This document shows positions 27,013-29,885 of a DNA stretch of 29,885 bases, in pieces. The stretch lies in assembly GCA_035718085.1 (NCBI GenBank), contig DASTHS010000156.1:1-29885 (forward strand), written 5' to 3'. Below the pieces are notes generated by a model. That model made no database searches. It was not told the DNA's origin and saw only the letters and a program-made list of their open reading frames with translations. Positions within the stretch are counted from its first letter, which is position 1. The number at the start of each line of letters is the position of its first letter. Made by a program: the position numbers and the translations under genes. This DNA comes from DASTHS01 sp035718085 (GTDB lineage Bacteria; Actinomycetota; Acidimicrobiia; Acidimicrobiales; Palsa-688).

Positions 27013-27966
27013 TCACGCAGCCCCGCGGAGCTGCGCGGAGAGCCACTCCTCCATGTCCCGACGGCAGCGTCGGGCGAGGGTGGCCGCAGGCGTGAAGGCG
27101 TCGAAGGCGTGGGGCGCTCCGGGGTAGACGTGCAGCTCGGTCGGCACGTCCGCTGCGATGAGCCGTTGGGCGTAGACGATGTCTTCGTCGCAGAAGCCGT
27201 CGAGGGTTCCCACGCACACGAACGCCGGCGGCAGACCGGCGAGGTCGGTCGCCCGGCTGGCCGCCGCGTAGGGCGGCACCGCGTCGGTGCCGTAGAGGTC
27301 GCCCAGGTAGCACCGCCAGCCGAACGCGTTGTTGCCCGGGTTCCAGATCGGCACCTCTTCCAGCCGGCTCGACACGGTGACCTGACGGTCGTCGACCATC
27401 GGGTAGATGAGCAGCTGGAAGGCGAGCGACAGCTCACCGCGGTCGCGAGCCAGCAGGGCCAGCCCGGCGGCGAGGCCCCCGCCGGCGCTCGCCCCCGAGA
27501 CGCCGATGCGGTCGGGGTCGACCCCGAGCTCTGCGGCGTGGGCGAAGGTCCAGGCCAGTCCGGCGTAGCAGTCGTCGAGCGGGCCTGGGTAGGGGGTTTC
27601 CGGCGCCAGCCGGTAGTCGACGGAGACGCCGACGACTCCGAGGTTCCGGCACCAGTGGTCGAAGCGCAGGTCGTCCATCTCGTAGGTGCCGAGCACGTAG
27701 CCGCCGCCGTGGATCGAGTAGACGCACGGGAGGAGACCGGTCGCCCCTCTGGGCCGGTGCACCCGCACGGTGACGTTGGGGGCGCCGTCGCGGCCGGGCA
27801 CCGTGTGGTCGCTGCGTTCGACCGCATCGCTCAGCTCGATGCCAGCGACCAGAGCCGCCCGCTGTGACCGCATCGCCGGCAGGGTGCGCTCGTCGAGCCC
27901 CCCACCGGCGATCGGCAGGTCGGCGAGCATGGCGGCGATCTCGGGGTCGGCGGCGCGAGGGCTCAT
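27013..27966 (-). CDS. HSL-type alpha/beta-hydrolase (esterase/lipase)
   Basis: 317 residues, hormone-sensitive-lipase family carboxylesterase. The oxyanion motif HGGGYVLG is near residue 85, VSVDYRLAPE follows, the nucleophile elbow is GASAGGG (Ser near 160), and the acid and base are in TLDGFCDED (about 255) and GAPHAFDAF (about 285). Such enzymes hydrolyse short- to medium-chain esters in the cytoplasm; no signal peptide is seen. The ATG at 27966 lies six bases past a TACGAT -10 box, so it is likely leaderless. It is followed by a 177-base gap before the phosphoesterase gene and could be read with it. Substrate is unknown. Confidence 0.92.
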   Translation of the reverse strand: MSPRAADPEIAAMLADLPIAGGGLDERTLPAMRSQRAALVAGIELSDAVERSDHTVPGRDGAPNVTVRVHRPRGATGLLPCVYSIHGGGYVLGTYEMDDLRFDHWCRNLGVVGVSVDYRLAPETPYPGPLDDCYAGLAWTFAHAAELGVDPDRIGVSGASAGGGLAAGLALLARDRGELSLAFQLLIYPMVDDRQVTVSSRLEEVPIWNPGNNAFGWRCYLGDLYGTDAVPPYAAASRATDLAGLPPAFVCVGTLDGFCDEDIVYAQRLIAADVPTELHVYPGAPHAFDAFTPAATLARRCRRDMEEWLSAQLRGAA

Positions 27967-28368
27967 GGGGGGATCGTACGAGCCGGCCGGCCGGGCTCCC
28001 GGACGGGTTGGGGCCGACTCGCGGGCCGGTGCCTAGGGATCTCTGATGCCCACGGCGACGGCCTTCCACCGGCGCAGGCGGTCCCTGGGCGGTCTCCGCG
28101 CACCTGGCGGCGGCGGACGACCATCCGGAACTCGGGCCTCGGGTCCTGCGGCGTGTTGAAGAGCCCGCTGTGGTTCACCCGCTCGATGATCACCTCGTCG
28201 ATCTGGATCACGGCGTCCGGCAGCAGGGCCACCTCGAGCTCGTGGGCGTTCACCGACATGCGACTGATGTCGCGCCCGTTGACGAGCTGCATCTCGAAGA
28301 CCACCTGGTGCGCACCGCTGCACAACCACCCTTTGGCGACCCTCTGCGACTTCGAGGTGCTGGTCAGG
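27963..28368 (-). pseudogene. C-terminal remnant of an ADP-ribosyltransferase (R-S-E class), cut by an IS21 element
   Basis: Reading leftward from 28367 the frame gives LTSTSKSQRVAKGW, then HQVVFEMQL, NGRDISRMS and HELEVALLPDAVIQID. This is the order of the second half of R-S-E ADP-ribosyltransferases: the Ser-Thr-Ser motif (codons ending near 28356), a VVFEM strand, and about 37 residues later the catalytic E-x-E (Glu codons at 28239-28241 and 28233-28235). The N-terminal half with the NAD-binding Arg is absent because IS21 sequence begins at about 28369. Such domains are usually toxins or effectors. The 3' end is uncertain: this frame runs on to 27963, but another frame ends at 28033 with a more natural tail (DRLRRWKAVAVGIRDP), so a second lesion is possible. 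Not functional as it stands. Confidence 0.6.
27973..27978 (-). promoter_or_regulatory. -10 box (TACGAT) of the esterase gene, leaderless geometry
   Basis: TACGAT on the minus strand is followed by six bases and then ATG 27966, the same spacing as at 8669 and 14058. No -35 was identified. Confidence 0.45.
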
Positions 28369-28467
28369 TGCCCCCAACGGTGCTGACCGGTGATCGATGT
28401 CCGTGGCCAGTCTTCAGTCCTCGCTGGTGGCCATGAAAGTCTCCGCCTCTGGGGCGGTGGTGATGGT

Positions 28468-29244
28468 CTAGCTGATGGGGCGATGCCCGGTGTTGTGGCG
28501 TGCTTGGCGCATGCGGTGTGACTCGCCGTCGGTGATGACGATGGTGGCGTGGTGCAAGAGCCGGTCGAGGAGGCTGACCGCGGTGGTGTGTTCGGGCAGG
28601 AACCGGCCCCATTGCTCGAACGGCCAGTGCGAGCCGATGCCCAGTGAGCGGTGTTCGTAGGCGGCAGCGACGAGGCGGAAGAACAGCTCCGCGCCGGTGG
28701 TGTCCATGGGGGCGAACCCGATCTCGTCGATGATGATGAGATCGGCGCGCAAGATGGCGGTGATGGCTTTGCCGACGCTGTTGTCGGCCAGGGCGCGGTA
28801 GAGGGTCTCGACGAGTTCGGCGGCGGTGAAGTAGCGGACCTTGTAGCCGGCGTCGACCGCTGTGTGGCCGAGCGCGACGAGGAGGTGGCTTTTGCCGGTG
28901 CCGGCGGGGCCGACGAGGCAGAGGTTGTCCGCGGCTCGGACCCATTCGAGGCTGGCGAGGTAGTCGATGGTGGCTTGGGGGACCGACGACACGGCGACGT
29001 CGAAGCCGTCGAGGGTCTTGGTCACCGGGAACGCTGCGGTCTTGAGCCGGCCTCTGGCGTTGGAGGCGTCTCTGGAGGCGATCTCGGCCTCGACCAGGGC
29101 GGCGAGGAGCTGCTCGGGCTTCCAGCGCTGGATGGTGGCGGTGTGGAGCAGCTCGGGGGCGAGGGCCCGGATGGCTGACAGTCGCAGGCGGCGCAGCCCG
29201 GCCTCGAGGTCCGCCGTCAGCGGCGCCGCTTTCGTGGCGGTCAC
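28468..29244 (-). CDS. istB: IS21 transposition helper ATPase IstB
   Basis: 258 residues, AAA+ ATPase that forms a clamp on target DNA and stimulates the IstA transposase. Walker A is GPAGTGKSH (residues 112-120), Walker B is LIIIDEIGF (169-177), and the sensor region reads SHWPFEQWG. A helical N-terminal domain (about 10-100) contacts IstA. The start is GTG 29244, overlapping the istA stop by four bases (GTGA, 29244-29241), the normal coupled arrangement. It appears complete. The tail beyond about residue 235 (MRQARHNTGHRPIS) is the common IstB C-terminus. Confidence 0.95.
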   Translation of the reverse strand: MTATKAAPLTADLEAGLRRLRLSAIRALAPELLHTATIQRWKPEQLLAALVEAEIASRDASNARGRLKTAAFPVTKTLDGFDVAVSSVPQATIDYLASLEWVRAADNLCLVGPAGTGKSHLLVALGHTAVDAGYKVRYFTAAELVETLYRALADNSVGKAITAILRADLIIIDEIGFAPMDTTGAELFFRLVAAAYEHRSLGIGSHWPFEQWGRFLPEHTTAVSLLDRLLHHATIVITDGESHRMRQARHNTGHRPIS

Positions 29245-29885
29245 GGCTGTGTCCCGATGGCGTAGGCCGACAGCGGCCGGGTGCCGGCAGAGGGCAGGTC
29301 GATGATCAACGCCTCGCCCGGCGGGGTAGGCCGGGGCAGCCCGCCAGCGGAGCCGAGGATCGACACCACGTCCGCGGCCCGGAACCGGCCGAACGCGACG
29401 GCCCGCTCGAGCGCGGCGATCACCGCCACCCGGCCATGGACCGTCTCGAGGCCGGCGAGGGTCCCAAGATCACGGGCGAGGCCGGTCATGCCCGCCGCCG
29501 CGGCACCTTTGATGAACGCCTCGGCTGCGGGGCCGAGCGCGCAGAACGCACGTTCCGCCTGGCTTTTCGGCGCACCGCCCTCGCTGGTGACGGTCTGGGG
29601 CCGCCGTAGTGCTCGTCGGTGATCGACGTCTCACCCGGGGCGACCACCAGGTGCTCGGCGACGATCACGCCGTCGCAGACCACGGTGATCACGCCGTCAC
29701 GGACCCGCAGCTCGACACTGGCGCCGATGTGGTCGTTCGGGACCGAGTAGCGGGCCGAGCCGAACCGCACGCAGGAGAGCCGGTCGACCTTGCGGACCAC
29801 CACCGTCCCGATCTGCGATCGCAGCGACGGCAACGCCCCCAACAGCGGCGCCTCGGCAGCGAGGCGCTCGGCGGGGACCGCGGCG
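29241..29885 (-). pseudogene. istA: IS21 transposase IstA, C-terminal part, frameshifted (5' part outside window)
   Basis: From the window edge the frame encodes the IstA C-terminal beta-barrel: RKVDRLSCVRFGSARYSVP, then VVCDGVIVAEH and ITDEHYGGPRP. The continuation, KSQAERAFCALGPAAEAF then KGAAAAGMTGLARDLGTL and so on to a stop at 29241, is in a different frame. The break lies at about 29568-29575, where one extra base would rejoin RAVR with PKSQAERAF. Unless this is a sequencing error, this copy cannot make full-length transposase. The catalytic DDE core lies upstream of the window. Confidence 0.82.

Larger units (their letters stand above)
28369..29885 (-). mobile_element. IS21-family insertion sequence, one end and istB/istA (continues beyond window)
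   Basis: The istA-istB pair in the usual order and overlap defines an IS21-family element. One end lies near 28369, where TGCCCCCAACGGTGCTGACC begins, the position at which the neighbouring ADP-ribosyltransferase frame loses its upstream half. Between this end and the istB stop are repeated GTGGCCA-type motifs (about 28403 and 28428), reminiscent of IS21 multiple terminal repeats, and a small CCGCC/GGCGG hairpin (28443-28457). The other end and any target duplication are outside the window, so the exact boundary is an estimate. Confidence 0.75.

Noticed and set aside
29568..29575. Programmed frameshifting in istA
   Set aside because: IS21 elements do not normally need a frameshift within istA, and no slippery heptamer or following pseudoknot is evident; mutation or sequencing error is simpler.

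Overview
The window is very GC-rich (roughly 70% by eye), with frequent GTG starts, four-base stop/start overlaps and TANNNT-type -10 boxes placed 6-7 bases before start codons (leaderless transcripts). Together with a mycothiol-type DinB/TIGR03084 protein and a double-length family III CoA-transferase, this points to an actinobacterium. A PHA-storing, lipid-degrading lineage such as Acidimicrobiia is my best guess, but that is inference.

Layout. 1-774 is the 3' end of a phospholipase D gene, closed by a hairpin. 811-2667 is an extended -10 promoter, a TPP riboswitch and thiC. 2711-4395 holds a PAP2 (BcrC-type) phosphatase on the minus strand, a short thioredoxin-like CPNW protein and an exported protein of unknown function. 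4464-8605 is a polyhydroxyalkanoate operon: class I synthase phaC, an acyl-CoA synthetase and an intracellular-type depolymerase phaZ. 8669-9943 is an MFS exporter/importer with its own promoter.

The core, 9998-23899, is a divergent acyl-CoA catabolic locus. Leftward are an acyl-CoA synthetase and a tandem-domain CoA-transferase. Rightward, in one tightly coupled operon, are a carboxylase beta subunit, a biotin-carrying alpha subunit, an AtuA-family (DUF1446) protein, an acyl-CoA dehydrogenase, a TetR regulator, a TIGR03084 protein, a LiuC/AtuE-like enoyl-CoA hydratase and a nitronate-monooxygenase-family flavoprotein. The set resembles the Pseudomonas atu/liu (acyclic terpene / leucine) pathways: activate, dehydrogenate, carboxylate at a methyl branch, hydrate. 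The divergent promoter region carries a 7-bp inverted repeat (14015-14042) flanking a TTGACG-N17-TAGGGT promoter, a convincing operator for the TetR protein encoded in the operon.

24039-27966 holds a lipoprotein, a secreted AcpA/phospholipase C-like phosphoesterase broken by a one-base deletion in a G7 tract, and an HSL-type esterase, all on the minus strand. 27963-29885 is accessory DNA: an IS21-family element (istB intact, istA frameshifted and cut by the window end) abuts the C-terminal half of what looks like an R-S-E class ADP-ribosyltransferase. No tRNA, rRNA or CRISPR array was seen.
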